Shown: piece after piece, positions 29,134 to 43,381 of the stretch | How positions within the stretch are numbered: the stretch's first letter is position 1 | Layout: every line of letters starts with the position of its first letter | NCBI GenBank assembly: GCA_007713455.1 | Contig: VMRT01000005.1 | Location: 1 to 64,000, forward strand | DNA from: Pseudomonas sp. | GTDB lineage: Bacteria > Pseudomonadota > Gammaproteobacteria > Pseudomonadales > Pseudomonadaceae | DNA length: 64,000 nt | Reading direction: 5' to 3' | The notes under the pieces: generated by a model | The model's database searches: none | Told to the model about the DNA's origin: nothing | The model's input: the letters and a program-made list of their open reading frames with translations, nothing else | Program-made: the position numbers and the translations under genes

Positions 29134-29225
29134 GCCGTCGCGGACCGACCGCGACGGCGCCCTTTCCGCTCCCACCGTCCAGACGGTGCCTTTGCCCCGA
29201 CGCTGGCAGGTCGGGGCATTTTTTG
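29134..29225 (+). terminator. Hairpin and terminator between lamB and malM
   Basis: A 10-bp stem GCCGTCGCGG / CCGCGACGGC lies at 29134-29158. A second stem, GCCCCGAC / GTCGGGGC at 29195-29218, is followed by ATTTTTT (29219-29225). The second has the form of an intrinsic terminator 14 nt before malM, so malM expression probably depends on read-through. Confidence 0.75.
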
Positions 29226-29239
29226 TTCGGAGAACCACC

Positions 29240-30163
29240 ATGCATCGCTTGTCCTTCCTTACCGCCGGGCTGATCACCCTGGCGCTCGCCGGTTGCAGCA
29301 GCGAGCCGCTGCGCCGGGTCGATGCCCTCACCGCCAGCCCCAAGCCGCTGGAACGTTCGGTCGAGCAGGCGCGTTACGCGCTAGCCGCCACACCGAACTG
29401 CTGCGGGGCTTTCGACCAGTTGCCGTTCGAGGCGCTGGATGCCGGTTTCGCCGGCGACGTGCTGATCGACACCCAGGCGCCGGCCTACAGCTTCGAGACC
29501 GGCAAGAGCTTCTTCCGCGCCTTCGCCCTGCCGGCCGGCGGCCCGTCATTCGAACTCCGTCTCTACAGCCAGGCCGGCAGCAGCGTGCTGGCACCCAACG
29601 CCCTGCTGCTCGACAGCCGCATGCGTCCGACCCGGCTGCTCGACGCTGACGACTTCACGTATGTGCCGCCGACCGGGCTCAAGGGTGACAGCCTCGATGC
29701 GCGCCTGCGCATCGATCGCTCGCAGCCCGATCATCCGGGCAATGAACGCTACCTGATCCTCTACACCAGCGACGCGCAGATGGCCGGCCAGACCGTGCTG
29801 CAGCACCCGGCCAAGGCCTACGCCAAGGCGCTGGGCAACGAGCCGCCGAGCATCCCCGACCCGGTGGCGAAGCACTCGCCAGTAGGCGTGATCCGGCTGG
29901 TGATGATCCCCGACAACGCCGCCGGCTCGACCGTCAAGGGCTACGTACCGGGCTACAGCATCGGCCAGGAGATGGGCAACGAACTGCCCAGCGCGCCGGC
30001 GCCGACGGTGCTGCCGGAGACCTCGGCGTACTATCGCCAGGCGATCGATGCCGCGCTGGCGCAGAAGAACCTCGAACGCGCGCTGCGTCTGGCCGACGAA
30101 GCGACGCGAGTGGGTGACAGCGGCGCCAAGGGGTATCTGCTGGAGCGCATCCAGATCAAGTGA
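29240..30163 (+). CDS. malM: MalM-family maltose operon lipoprotein
   Basis: The 307-residue protein has a lipoprotein signal (LALAGC, lipidated C19) and MalM blocks such as NCCGAFDQLPFEAL and SFFRAFALP, with the late segment YVPGYSIGQEMGNELP. Enteric MalM is a periplasmic protein of the lamB operon with unclear function, so the lipid anchor is of interest. The ATG has GGAGA about seven bases upstream. It follows lamB across a terminator-like structure. Confidence 0.85.
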   Translation: MHRLSFLTAGLITLALAGCSSEPLRRVDALTASPKPLERSVEQARYALAATPNCCGAFDQLPFEALDAGFAGDVLIDTQAPAYSFETGKSFFRAFALPAGGPSFELRLYSQAGSSVLAPNALLLDSRMRPTRLLDADDFTYVPPTGLKGDSLDARLRIDRSQPDHPGNERYLILYTSDAQMAGQTVLQHPAKAYAKALGNEPPSIPDPVAKHSPVGVIRLVMIPDNAAGSTVKGYVPGYSIGQEMGNELPSAPAPTVLPETSAYYRQAIDAALAQKNLERALRLADEATRVGDSGAKGYLLERIQIK

Positions 30164-30211
30164 CCGCACACGGGGCGGCTCGGACGCCCCGACACAACGC
30201 AGGATGCAGCG

Positions 30212-31453
30212 ATGACAACTATAAGATCTGCCTTGATCCTCCTGACCATACTTCTCAACACTCCCGCATTGGCGCTAGAGCGCGATGCCCTGACGATCTG
30301 GATCAACCAGGACAAGGGCTACAACGCCTTGGGCGAAATCGGCCAGAACTTCAGCAAAGCCAGCGGCATTCCAGTCACCGTCGCCACCCCCGAGGATCTC
30401 GCCGTCCAGTTCGACCGGCTGGCGACGACCAGCAAGGGGCCGGACATCGTCATCTTTGCCCATGATCGTTTTGGTTCCTGGATCAACAATGGCCTGCTCG
30501 CGCCGGTCACCCCCAGTCCGGAAGCCCTGGCGCGTGCACCAGCCTTCGCCTGGGAAGCGATGACCGTCGGCAATCATTACTACGGTTATCCGCTGGCGAC
30601 CGAGGTGGTCGGCCTGATCTATAACCGCGACCTTGTGCCCGAGCCACCCAGCAGCCTGGCGGAGGTCGAGGCGCTGGACCGGAGACTACGTGCCGAGGGC
30701 AAGCGCGCCATCGAATGGGACTACCGCAACCTCTACTTCTCCTGGCCGATCATCGCCGGCGGCGGCGGCTACAGCCTGAAGAAAACGAACGGCATCTACG
30801 ACCTTTCTGACATCGGCCTGAACACCCCCGGCGCCATCGAGGGCATGGAGTCGATCAAGCGCTTGCTCGACAACCAGACCCTGGACTCCGGCGCTACTTA
30901 CCAGAGCATGATGGAGGGCTTCAAGGCGGGACGTACGGCGATGATCATCAACGGCCCCTGGGCCTGGAACGAAGTACGTCAGGCCGATATCCGCTTCGGC
31001 ATCGCCGACATTCCCACCGCCGACCCAGCACGCAAAGGCAAGCCGTTTGTTGGCGTACTCGCTGCTGCGATCAACAGCAACAGCCCGAACAAGGCCGCGG
31101 CCCATTGCTTCATTGAGGACTACCTGACCAGCCCTGATGGCCTGGCGCGGATCCACGCGGAAAAGCCTCTGGGCGCAGTGGCCAACCTGGCGCTGATGGA
31201 GCGTCTGCGTCACGACCCGCTGATAGCGCACACCTATGCCTCGGCACAGGCGGGCGAAATCATGCCGGACATCCCAGAGATGAAGCGCTTCTGGGCGCTG
31301 GTCACGCCGCGGATGGAGCCGATGCTCAATGGTCAAAAACCCATTGCGGAAACCCTTACCCATATTGCTGAACGACTGGCAAAGGGAGCGCAGATGCAGT
31401 CATGGCGCCGCCGCCATTACCCCTTGAGCCCTGATGTGGCCGAGCAGAAATAA
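30212..31453 (+). CDS. Second MalE-like substrate-binding protein (orphan)
   Basis: The 413-residue protein has a signal peptide (to about ALALERDA) and a MalE-type body: LTIWINQDKGYNALGEIG, DIVIFAHDRFGSWINNGLL, INGPWAWNEVRQADIRFGIA. It resembles the malE product at 21004 but has a distinct C-terminal extension (QSWRRRHYPLSPDVAEQK). No permease or ATPase genes adjoin it, so it probably shares MalFGK or has a sensory role. It lies 48 nt after malM and is probably in the lamB operon. Confidence 0.85.
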   Translation: MTTIRSALILLTILLNTPALALERDALTIWINQDKGYNALGEIGQNFSKASGIPVTVATPEDLAVQFDRLATTSKGPDIVIFAHDRFGSWINNGLLAPVTPSPEALARAPAFAWEAMTVGNHYYGYPLATEVVGLIYNRDLVPEPPSSLAEVEALDRRLRAEGKRAIEWDYRNLYFSWPIIAGGGGYSLKKTNGIYDLSDIGLNTPGAIEGMESIKRLLDNQTLDSGATYQSMMEGFKAGRTAMIINGPWAWNEVRQADIRFGIADIPTADPARKGKPFVGVLAAAINSNSPNKAAAHCFIEDYLTSPDGLARIHAEKPLGAVANLALMERLRHDPLIAHTYASAQAGEIMPDIPEMKRFWALVTPRMEPMLNGQKPIAETLTHIAERLAKGAQMQSWRRRHYPLSPDVAEQK

Positions 31454-31650
31454 CGCATGGCCATTGTTGGAGGATGGTTTGCGCACGGGGCGGGGCTCGA
31501 TCAGCCGCCCCAAGTTCGCCCAACCCCATCAACCCTCGCTGCAGTGGGGCTGCAGACCGGCCGAGCGGCGATACGCTTCGCGAAGGCGATGATCACCCGC
31601 TACGGCGCCAGCGTTCCGATACGACGCACATCGTGCATCTCTCTTTGCGA

Positions 31651-33492
31651 TCACGACTGGGTCAGCTGCTTGTACAGCTGCGGCAGGCGGAACGGCAGCT
31701 GTTGCGGCTCCTTGATCAGGGTGTAGCCGTTGGCGCCGAACATGTACGGCAGATAATCACCGGCCTCGCGGTCGATGGTGATGCAGAACGGCAGCAGACC
31801 CTGCTTGCGCGCTTCCATGACGGCCTGGCGGGTATCTTCGACGCCGTAACGGCCTTCATAGAGGTCCAGATCGTTCGGCTTGCCGTCGGTGACCAGCAGC
31901 AACAGCTTGCGCCGCTGCTTGCAGTTGCCAAGCAGCTCGGTGGCCTGGCGGATGGCCGCACCCATGCGGGTGTAATAGCCGGGCTTGAGCGCCTGGATAC
32001 GGCCGCGGGTTTCATCGCCATAGGGCTGGCGGAAGCTCTTCAGCTCCTGCATGCGCACCTGCTGGCGACGCAGCGAGGAGAAGCCGTACAGCGCGAACGG
32101 GTCGCCCACCGCCGACAGTGCTTCGCCGAACAGCAGCAGGCTGTCGATGACCACATCGATCACGCGGTGCTCGTTGTCCAGGTGCGCGTCGGTGGACATG
32201 GACAGGTCGGCCAGCAGCAGGCAGGCCAGGTCGCGGCGATTCTGCCGTTGCTCCATGAACAGGCCACGTTCGGCACACTGGCCGTTCTGCCGCTCGACGT
32301 GAAAATCGAGCCAGGCCTGCATGTCCAGCTCCGAACCCTGCGGTTGCTGGCGCAGCCATTGACGGTCGTTGCGCAGGTGTTCGAACTGCCGACGCAAACA
32401 CCGCGCCAGCGGCGACAGGTGCAGCGGCAACGGCTTGGCCTCGGCGCCGCGGGGCAGCATCAGCTGCAGGTTGACGAAATCCTTCTGCAGGCACTGCTTG
32501 CGATAGTCCCACTCGGGCAGCTTGATGCCTTCACCCAACGGCACATCGTCAAAATCCGCGGCTGGCAGGTCCAGATCCAGCTTGAGCCCGCCGCCCTGGC
32601 GCATGCGCTGACGCGACAGCGCCAGCTCGTCGAGGTCCTCGGCGACACGGGCCGCGTCGAGGTCCTCGGTGTCGTCGCCGCAGCGGTCCAGTTCGATGTG
32701 CTCGGACCAGCTGAACAGGTTCTCCAGCCGGAACAGCAACAGGCCACCCTTGCTGGAGCTCTCGTCCACTCGCCGGGCGCGCTTGCGCTGACGCGATTCG
32801 CCGCCGGGCGGGGTTTCCAGATTGCCCTCGCCCTCTTCGGCGCGCTGGGCGGCCTGGGGTTCACCAAGATTGTCGGCCGGATACAGCCACAGCGGCAGCG
32901 GCCAGGGCGCGCGCTCGCTGCGTGGAAACTGGCTGACGCTGCCCGGCTCGCGCAGGGCCTGGCATAGCGCCGCTTCCAGCGCGGCCTCGGCCTTGGGCAG
33001 CTGGCTCGGGTCCGGGCGCAGCTGCAGATGGGCCTCGACCAGACGCTGATAGCGCGGGCGCATGGCCGGAAAATGTTCAAGGATTGCCTGCGTCCAGCGC
33101 TGGTTGTCGCGCGCCCAGTGGCGCATCGGCCCGGCCTGCGCGGCGAGCAGCGCCAGCCAGCGATACAGATCCTGGTTCAGCGAGACTTCCGGATAGACTG
33201 CCAGGCTCTGCGGCAGCCGCAGGTTGCTGGCGTCGCACCAGGCCACCGGCAGTTGCTTGCAGGTCCCGGCGACCTGTTGCAGCAGGTTGCGCCTGAGCAG
33301 CAGATCACGCGCGCTGGCGGCTTCGACGCCGACCCCGCTGGCGCCACCCATGGCGCGGAACAGCAGCGACAGCGGCCGCTGCATGCTCTCGAGCTCGACC
33401 CGTGCTTCCGGAAAATCCGGGTTGGCGCGACGGGTGATGAAGCGGTGCCAGACACTACCGACCCACTCTTCCACTTCGATGGTAAAGGCCAT
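31651..33492 (-). CDS. norD: NorD, von Willebrand factor A protein for NO reductase activation
   Basis: The 613-residue protein matches NorD: an alpha-helical N-terminal half, a central acidic/charged region, and a C-terminal VWA domain with the MIDAS motif DLSMS and later VTDGKPNDL. NorD works with the MoxR-type ATPase NorQ/NirQ to mature NO reductase. The ATG at 33492 has GGAG eight bases upstream. It lies 82 nt after norB on the same strand, behind a terminator-like hairpin. Confidence 0.93.
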   Translation of the reverse strand: MAFTIEVEEWVGSVWHRFITRRANPDFPEARVELESMQRPLSLLFRAMGGASGVGVEAASARDLLLRRNLLQQVAGTCKQLPVAWCDASNLRLPQSLAVYPEVSLNQDLYRWLALLAAQAGPMRHWARDNQRWTQAILEHFPAMRPRYQRLVEAHLQLRPDPSQLPKAEAALEAALCQALREPGSVSQFPRSERAPWPLPLWLYPADNLGEPQAAQRAEEGEGNLETPPGGESRQRKRARRVDESSSKGGLLLFRLENLFSWSEHIELDRCGDDTEDLDAARVAEDLDELALSRQRMRQGGGLKLDLDLPAADFDDVPLGEGIKLPEWDYRKQCLQKDFVNLQLMLPRGAEAKPLPLHLSPLARCLRRQFEHLRNDRQWLRQQPQGSELDMQAWLDFHVERQNGQCAERGLFMEQRQNRRDLACLLLADLSMSTDAHLDNEHRVIDVVIDSLLLFGEALSAVGDPFALYGFSSLRRQQVRMQELKSFRQPYGDETRGRIQALKPGYYTRMGAAIRQATELLGNCKQRRKLLLLVTDGKPNDLDLYEGRYGVEDTRQAVMEARKQGLLPFCITIDREAGDYLPYMFGANGYTLIKEPQQLPFRLPQLYKQLTQS

Positions 33493-33514
33493 GGCGGTTA
33501 CTCCGTGCAGGCAC

Positions 33515-33553
33515 TGAAAAAGCAAAACGGCCCGCTGTTACCAGTCGGGCCGT
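33515..33553 (-). terminator. Terminator-like hairpin between norB and norD
   Basis: On the minus strand ACGGCCCG and CGGGCCGT form an 8-bp stem, followed by TTTTGCTTTTT. It may reduce norD transcription relative to norCB. Confidence 0.75.
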
Positions 33554-33574
33554 CGATCCTCATTGCGACTCGTC

Positions 33575-35484
<1,910 letters not shown>

Positions 35485-35541
35485 GGTCGCCTCCTCATGG
35501 CTTGGCGTGGCCAGTTTAAGAAGGGGGCTATCGAAACCTGC

Positions 35542-35555
35542 TTGATGGCAATCAA
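35542..35555. promoter_or_regulatory. FNR/DNR box of norCB
   Basis: TTGATGGCAATCAA is a perfect TTGAT-N4-ATCAA site centred 64 nt before the norC start, with a possible -10 TAAACT downstream. It suggests anaerobic, NO-responsive activation. Confidence 0.85.
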
Positions 35556-35752
35556 GAAAAACCTGAACGTGACAGTAGGGCTTTCTGGAGATACGTCAGG
35601 AGGGGTGCAAAGCCAGACGCCACGGGGGCTACAGCGCGCTGCGGAACACTGGCCTGCATTTTCGGCGGCGTGACCGTGGCTATATGAGTGCCCCGCGCGG
35701 CGATCGCACGCAGGCACTGCCGACACCCTGATGGGCGCCGGCAGGCCGAGAA

Positions 35753-36259
35753 TCAGGCGCGGCGTTGAGTCGCCAGGCGCAGGCCGGTCTTCTTCAGAAT
35801 GCGGCTGGACACCAGCATCTCGTTGGCCCGGCAGGCGTTGCCCAGCAGCGCACGAATCTGGTTGCGGTAGGCCTCGATATCACTGGCATCACGCCCGTGC
35901 ACCATGGCGAACAGGTTGTATGGCCAGCCTTCCTGCCGTGGTCGGCGATAGCAGTGACTGACGAAAGGCTGGGCACCGATCAGCGCACCCAGTCGCGCGA
36001 TCTCGGCATCGTCGACGTCCCACACGGTCATGCCGTTGTGCCGGTAGCCGAGGCGGTAGTGGTTGGGTATCGCCGCGATCCGCCGAATCGCGCCGTCCGC
36101 CTGCAGCCGCTGCAGCAGCGCCAGGGTGGCGTCGACGTCGATGCCCAGCTCCCCGGCGAGCCAGGCCCAGGGATCGGCCACCAGCGGCAGCCCGGCCTCG
36201 GTCAGCTCGATCAGGCGGCGGGTCAGGCCATCGTCAGACGGGGAAGTGCAAACCGACAT
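35753..36259 (-). CDS. nirH: NirH, siroheme decarboxylase subunit
   Basis: The 168-residue protein has an AsnC/Lrp-like fold (RLIELTEAGLPLVADPWAWL.. then RRIAAIPNHYRLGYRHNGMTVWDV) as in NirD/L/G/H, which together decarboxylate siroheme to didecarboxysiroheme in heme d1 synthesis. It overlaps nirG by 26 nt. It is the last gene of the nirS operon. Confidence 0.9.
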   Translation of the reverse strand: MSVCTSPSDDGLTRRLIELTEAGLPLVADPWAWLAGELGIDVDATLALLQRLQADGAIRRIAAIPNHYRLGYRHNGMTVWDVDDAEIARLGALIGAQPFVSHCYRRPRQEGWPYNLFAMVHGRDASDIEAYRNQIRALLGNACRANEMLVSSRILKKTGLRLATQRRA

Positions 36260-36677
36260 GGAAGGTTTCCTCTTTCGGCAGATTCAGCACCGCCAGGCCG
36301 GTCTCGGCCTCGATGCGCGCGATGCTCTCGGCGATGCCCTGCGGGGTCTCGCAACCGAGCACGAACCACATGTTCCAGCGGTGTTCGCGGCGGTAGTTGT
36401 GTGCCACTTCGGGCATCGCCTCCAGCTGCGCCGCGACCTCGTCGAAGCGCGCCTCCGGCACCGACAGCGCGGCCAGGGTGAAGGCGCCGCCAAGCCGGTC
36501 GATGTCGAACATCGGCCCGAAGCGGGTCAGCGTGCCGTCGTCGAGCAATGCCTGGACACGCTCGCGCAGGGCCACGGACGTGCTGCCCAGCTCCTCGGCC
36601 AGCGCTTCCCAGGGGTGGCGCACCAGCGGCAGGCCATGCTGCAGACGATTGATCAACAGCCGGTCGAATTCATCCAT
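36234..36677 (-). CDS. nirG: NirG, siroheme decarboxylase subunit
   Basis: The 147-residue Lrp-like protein begins [20 protein letters not shown] and contains [20 protein letters not shown] and [16 protein letters not shown], shared with NirD. It acts with NirD, L and H. The start at 36677 is set by alignment with its paralogs. It overlaps nirL by 8 nt and nirH by 26 nt. Confidence 0.9.
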   Translation of the reverse strand: MDEFDRLLINRLQHGLPLVRHPWEALAEELGSTSVALRERVQALLDDGTLTRFGPMFDIDRLGGAFTLAALSVPEARFDEVAAQLEAMPEVAHNYRREHRWNMWFVLGCETPQGIAESIARIEAETGLAVLNLPKEETFHVGLHFPV

Positions 36678-37182
36678 TGGCAACCTCGAGCAGCGGCGGT
36701 GCAAAACGGCCACCGCACTGCTTGAAGGCCCGCGTGCTGAACAGCAGCTGATGCGGTACATCGCTCAGACCGTTGTCCGCCAGCAGGCGCTCGATCAGCT
36801 GGCAGACCTGTTCGCGCTCGCGGCCATGGACCATGCAGAACAGGTTGTAGGGCCACTGCGGCAGACGCCGCGGGCGCTGGTAACAGAGATTGACTCCGGC
36901 AGCCTGGCCAAGACGTCGACCGACTTCGTCGACCTGCGCGTCGGGGATGTCCATCACCAGCATGGCGTTGGCGCGAAAGCCCAGCGCGCGGTGCTTGAGC
37001 ACCAGGCCGAAGCGGCGGAACAGCCCTTCTTCCTGCCAGCGTTGAATCTGCTCCAGCACCCGCTCCTCGACGCTGCCGATCTGTTCGGCGAGCCGCTGGT
37101 AAGGCCGCGCGGCCAGCGGCAGCCCGCCCTCGAGCAGGCGGCGCAGCTGCAGCGCCTGCAGGTCATTGAGACAACCGGTCAT
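36670..37182 (-). CDS. nirL: NirL, siroheme decarboxylase subunit
   Basis: The 170-residue protein has the paralog pattern: [40 protein letters not shown] and [21 protein letters not shown], closest to NirH. The ATG at 37182 overlaps the nirD stop by 4 nt, so nirD and nirL are translationally coupled. Confidence 0.9.
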   Translation of the reverse strand: MTGCLNDLQALQLRRLLEGGLPLAARPYQRLAEQIGSVEERVLEQIQRWQEEGLFRRFGLVLKHRALGFRANAMLVMDIPDAQVDEVGRRLGQAAGVNLCYQRPRRLPQWPYNLFCMVHGREREQVCQLIERLLADNGLSDVPHQLLFSTRAFKQCGGRFAPPLLEVANG

Positions 37183-37637
37183 GATGGATCTCCCAGCGGG
37201 AAGCCGAGGTCGATGCGAAAGGCCTGCTGCATCGGCAGGTCGAGCGGTGTCAGCCCGGTATCGGCTTCTATCTCGGCCAGCAGCCGGTCGATGTGTGGCC
37301 GATCCGGCCCGGTCAGCACGAACCAGAGGTTGTAACGATGCTCGCGCAGGTAGTTGTGGTTGACCTCGGGAAACGCATTGATGCGCGCCGCGACCTGCTC
37401 CAGCCGCGCCGCGGGCACGGCCAGCGCGACCAGGGTGCTGGCGCCGGCACGGCTGTGCTCGAACACCGGGCCGATGCGCGACAGGCCACCGCCCTCGTGC
37501 AGTTGTTCGAGACAGGCGAGCACCTCCTCCTCGCTGCAGCCAAGCTCGTCGGCCATGGCGCGGTAGGGCTCGGCGCACAGCGGCATGCCGTGCTGGTAGC
37601 GGTCGATCAGGCGGCGACTGAGGGCGTCGATGTGCAT
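37179..37637 (-). CDS. nirD: NirD, siroheme decarboxylase subunit
   Basis: The 152-residue Lrp-like protein has [40 protein letters not shown] and [18 protein letters not shown]. It is the first of the four decarboxylase paralogs and starts 1 nt after the nirF stop. Confidence 0.9.
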   Translation of the reverse strand: MHIDALSRRLIDRYQHGMPLCAEPYRAMADELGCSEEEVLACLEQLHEGGGLSRIGPVFEHSRAGASTLVALAVPAARLEQVAARINAFPEVNHNYLREHRYNLWFVLTGPDRPHIDRLLAEIEADTGLTPLDLPMQQAFRIDLGFPLGDPS

Positions 37638-37638
37638 G

Positions 37639-38814
37639 TCACAACCCCGTCTCGTGGGCGCGGCTGCTGAAGAAGATGCCGCTCGGACTCTGCGCCGGCA
37701 GTCGCTTGAGCAGCTTCAGGGTGTAGGGGTCCCAGACCTGGATTTCCTCGCCATCGCGCACCGACAGCCAGAGCTGATCGCCGCGGGCGGTGAATTCCAT
37801 GTGCAGCACGGCCGGGCCCGGTTCCAGATCGGCGATGACCTCGTGGGTCTCACTGTCGATGACCTGGACCTTGCCGTTGTCGGGGTGAGCGAAGTTGACC
37901 CAGATCTGCCGCGCGTCAGGTCGTGCCATGACGAAGATCGGCTGACCGGCAACGTCGATGGCGTCGGTCTGCTGCCACTTCTCGGAATCCATCACCAGCA
38001 CACGATGCTGGCCGACGGCGGGGACAAAGGTCTGGTTGCCGGCCACGGTCCAGCCTTCCAGGTGCGGCATCTTGTAGACCGGCAGTTTCTGCTGGCCGCG
38101 GCCATAACCATCGAGAATGCGCTCGACGCCACGCTCGGGATGCCAGAGGTCGATCTTGGCCATGCCGTCCTCGCCGAACAGGCCGGCGATGTAATAGCGC
38201 CCTTCAGGAGTCAGCAGCGCATCGTAGGGTTGGCGGCCGATACCCTCGAAACGAGTGATCTGCGGCTCGTTGCCCTGGCTGAAATCCAACAGCCAGGTTT
38301 CATCGGTATCGAACAGGCTGTAGATGAAGCGCCGGCCGGGCACGTCGATCACGCCGACCACCCGCGAATTGCGGCTGCCGTCGGCCAGCGGCGTCGCCGG
38401 TATGTCGGCGACCAGCTCCAGGGTCTTGGCATCGAATACCTTCACCCCACCCGGCTCGTAGTTGCCGACCGCGATCAGCGTGCCGTCCTGGCTGATGGCG
38501 CCACCGATGCTGTTGCCACCCTGGATGACGCGACGATCGATGCGCTGGCGCAGCAGGTCGACCTTGGTCAGCCCGCCGTCGCGGCCGAATACGTAGGCGT
38601 AACGCTGATCGCGGGAAAACACCACCGAGGCATGGGACAGGTCGCCCAGGCCCTCGATGCGGGCGAGCTGGCTCTGGTTGCTGCTCTCGATGATCTGCAG
38701 GCTACCGGTGGCGCGCTCCACCACCACCCCGAGGTCACCGGTGCCGCGCAGCGGTTGCTGTGCACAGGCCGCGAGCAGACCGGCCGCAGCCAGCAGCAGA
38801 AAAGGACGAATCAT
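37639..38814 (-). CDS. nirF: NirF, heme d1 biosynthesis protein
   Basis: The 391-residue protein has a lipoprotein-type signal (LLAAGLLAACAQ) and an eight-bladed propeller related to the d1 domain of NirS, but no heme c motif. NirF acts in the periplasm late in d1 assembly. Its ATG overlaps the nirC stop by 4 nt. Confidence 0.92.
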   Translation of the reverse strand: MIRPFLLLAAAGLLAACAQQPLRGTGDLGVVVERATGSLQIIESSNQSQLARIEGLGDLSHASVVFSRDQRYAYVFGRDGGLTKVDLLRQRIDRRVIQGGNSIGGAISQDGTLIAVGNYEPGGVKVFDAKTLELVADIPATPLADGSRNSRVVGVIDVPGRRFIYSLFDTDETWLLDFSQGNEPQITRFEGIGRQPYDALLTPEGRYYIAGLFGEDGMAKIDLWHPERGVERILDGYGRGQQKLPVYKMPHLEGWTVAGNQTFVPAVGQHRVLVMDSEKWQQTDAIDVAGQPIFVMARPDARQIWVNFAHPDNGKVQVIDSETHEVIADLEPGPAVLHMEFTARGDQLWLSVRDGEEIQVWDPYTLKLLKRLPAQSPSGIFFSSRAHETGL

Positions 38815-39152
38815 GGCTTGGGATATCCTTCGAGCAGGCGGTCGACCAGGTAGGCGATGTCCTGCTCGTCGAGCAGGGCATTCCAGCCGGGCATGGCCGT
38901 ACCGGGGCGGCCGTGGGTAACGGTGGCGATCAGACTGTCACGGGGTTTGCCGGCTAGCGCCTCGCGGGTGAGCGCGGGGCCGAGACCGCCGGTCATGCGC
39001 AGGCCATGGCAGGAGCCACAGTCCTGAAGCAGCAGATGGTCGAGCTTCGCCTGGCGTTCGGCAGTAGGTACTGCGGCCAGGGCGACGGGAATCAGAAGGA
39101 AGGACGCCAGGGCGAGCCCCAAACGCGATACTACTTGGCGGGACTGGATCAT
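38811..39152 (-). CDS. nirC: NirC, periplasmic c-type cytochrome
   Basis: The 113-residue protein has a signal peptide (about residues 1-27, ending ALA) and CGSCH for one heme c, with a Met ligand in AMPGW. NirC is an electron donor or maturation factor for NirS. It is coupled to nirF. Confidence 0.92.
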   Translation of the reverse strand: MIQSRQVVSRLGLALASFLLIPVALAAVPTAERQAKLDHLLLQDCGSCHGLRMTGGLGPALTREALAGKPRDSLIATVTHGRPGTAMPGWNALLDEQDIAYLVDRLLEGYPKP

Positions 39153-39169
39153 GACGTCCTCCTGGGGTG

Positions 39170-39484
39170 TTACTTCTGGCTAAGAACCCACTCGGCGAGG
39201 ATCTTGGCTTCTTCTTCGGTTACCGGGTTTGGCGGCATCGGGATCGGACCCCATACGCCCTGGCTGCCGTTCTTGATGTGGCCGGCCAGCAGATCGGCAG
39301 CGCCGTCCTGCCCTGCGTACTTGGCGGCGACTTCCTTGAACGCCGGGCCTACCAGCTTGGCGTCGATGCTATGGCACGCGGCGCAAGGCTTGCTCTTGAA
39401 CAGCGCTTCGCCGTCTTGCGCCAGCGCCGGCTGCAGGGCCAGCGCGCCGCCGAGGGCGAGCAATGGGAGCAGGATTTTTTTCAT
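39170..39484 (-). CDS. nirM: Cytochrome c551 NirM
   Basis: The 104-residue protein has a signal peptide (to about ALAQ) and a class I cytochrome c: [21 protein letters not shown] and the Met ligand in IPMPPN. It is the electron donor to nitrite reductase. It lies directly after nirS, as in P. aeruginosa; no nirT or nirB genes lie between them. Confidence 0.95.
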   Translation of the reverse strand: MKKILLPLLALGGALALQPALAQDGEALFKSKPCAACHSIDAKLVGPAFKEVAAKYAGQDGAADLLAGHIKNGSQGVWGPIPMPPNPVTEEEAKILAEWVLSQK

Positions 39485-39493
39485 GAGTACTTC

Positions 39494-39536
39494 CTCAAGG
39501 CTAATCGGGGGCGGATCTTGAGGCCCACCCCCAGGT
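39494..39536. other. Intercistronic stem between nirS and nirM
   Basis: CCTCAAG (about 39493) can pair with CTTGAGG (about 39517) and GGGGG with CCCCC in the short gap. It may separate nirS and nirM mRNA levels. Low confidence. Confidence 0.35.
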
Positions 39537-39540
39537 GGAC

Positions 39541-42967
<3,427 letters not shown>

Positions 42968-42978
42968 GGAGGTCCGCG

Positions 42979-43236
42979 ATGTCCGCGTCCAAGGCGCTGG
43001 TCGGTTGCTGGCTGGGGCTCGCCGGGCTTTCGACCCTGAGCGTGCTGCTCGGCGGCAGCGGCTCCGGCCTGCTGATCGCCGCTGCCGTCATGCTCGCCGC
43101 ACTGGGCAAGGCCTGGCTGATCACCGAGGGCTTCATGGAGCTGCGCCACGCGCCGCGCCTGTGGCGCCTGCTGCTGCTCGGCTGGCCGCTGCTGATGGCC
43201 GGCGGCGTGCTCGCCCTTCTGCCGGCGCAGGGCTGA
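42979..43236 (+). CDS. norF: NorF-like small membrane protein (COX subunit IV type)
   Basis: The 85-residue protein has two to three helices, including GLLIAAAVMLAALGKAWLI and a KAWLITEGFMELRHAPRLW loop typical of NorF / cytochrome oxidase IV-like proteins. GGAGG lies six bases before the ATG. It follows norE by 11 nt. Confidence 0.83.
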   Translation: MSASKALVGCWLGLAGLSTLSVLLGGSGSGLLIAAAVMLAALGKAWLITEGFMELRHAPRLWRLLLLGWPLLMAGGVLALLPAQG

Positions 43237-43277
43237 GCCTGGCGCTCGTCGCGCCGCGCGCCGCTCGGCCCCTTTTA

Positions 43278-43291
43278 TTGTTTCCGGTCAA
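43278..43291. promoter_or_regulatory. Degenerate FNR/DNR-like site before nirJ
   Basis: TTGTTTCCGGTCAA keeps TTG and CAA but differs from the consensus at two inner positions. It lies about 97 nt before nirJ. Low confidence. Confidence 0.35.
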
Positions 43292-43381
43292 GGATCGGGA
43301 CGCGCAAGGTCGGTGATTCTGCACGCAACCAGGGTACGCCCCCGGCACCTTCAGCGCCGGGCTCCCCGAGGAGAATCGCCC

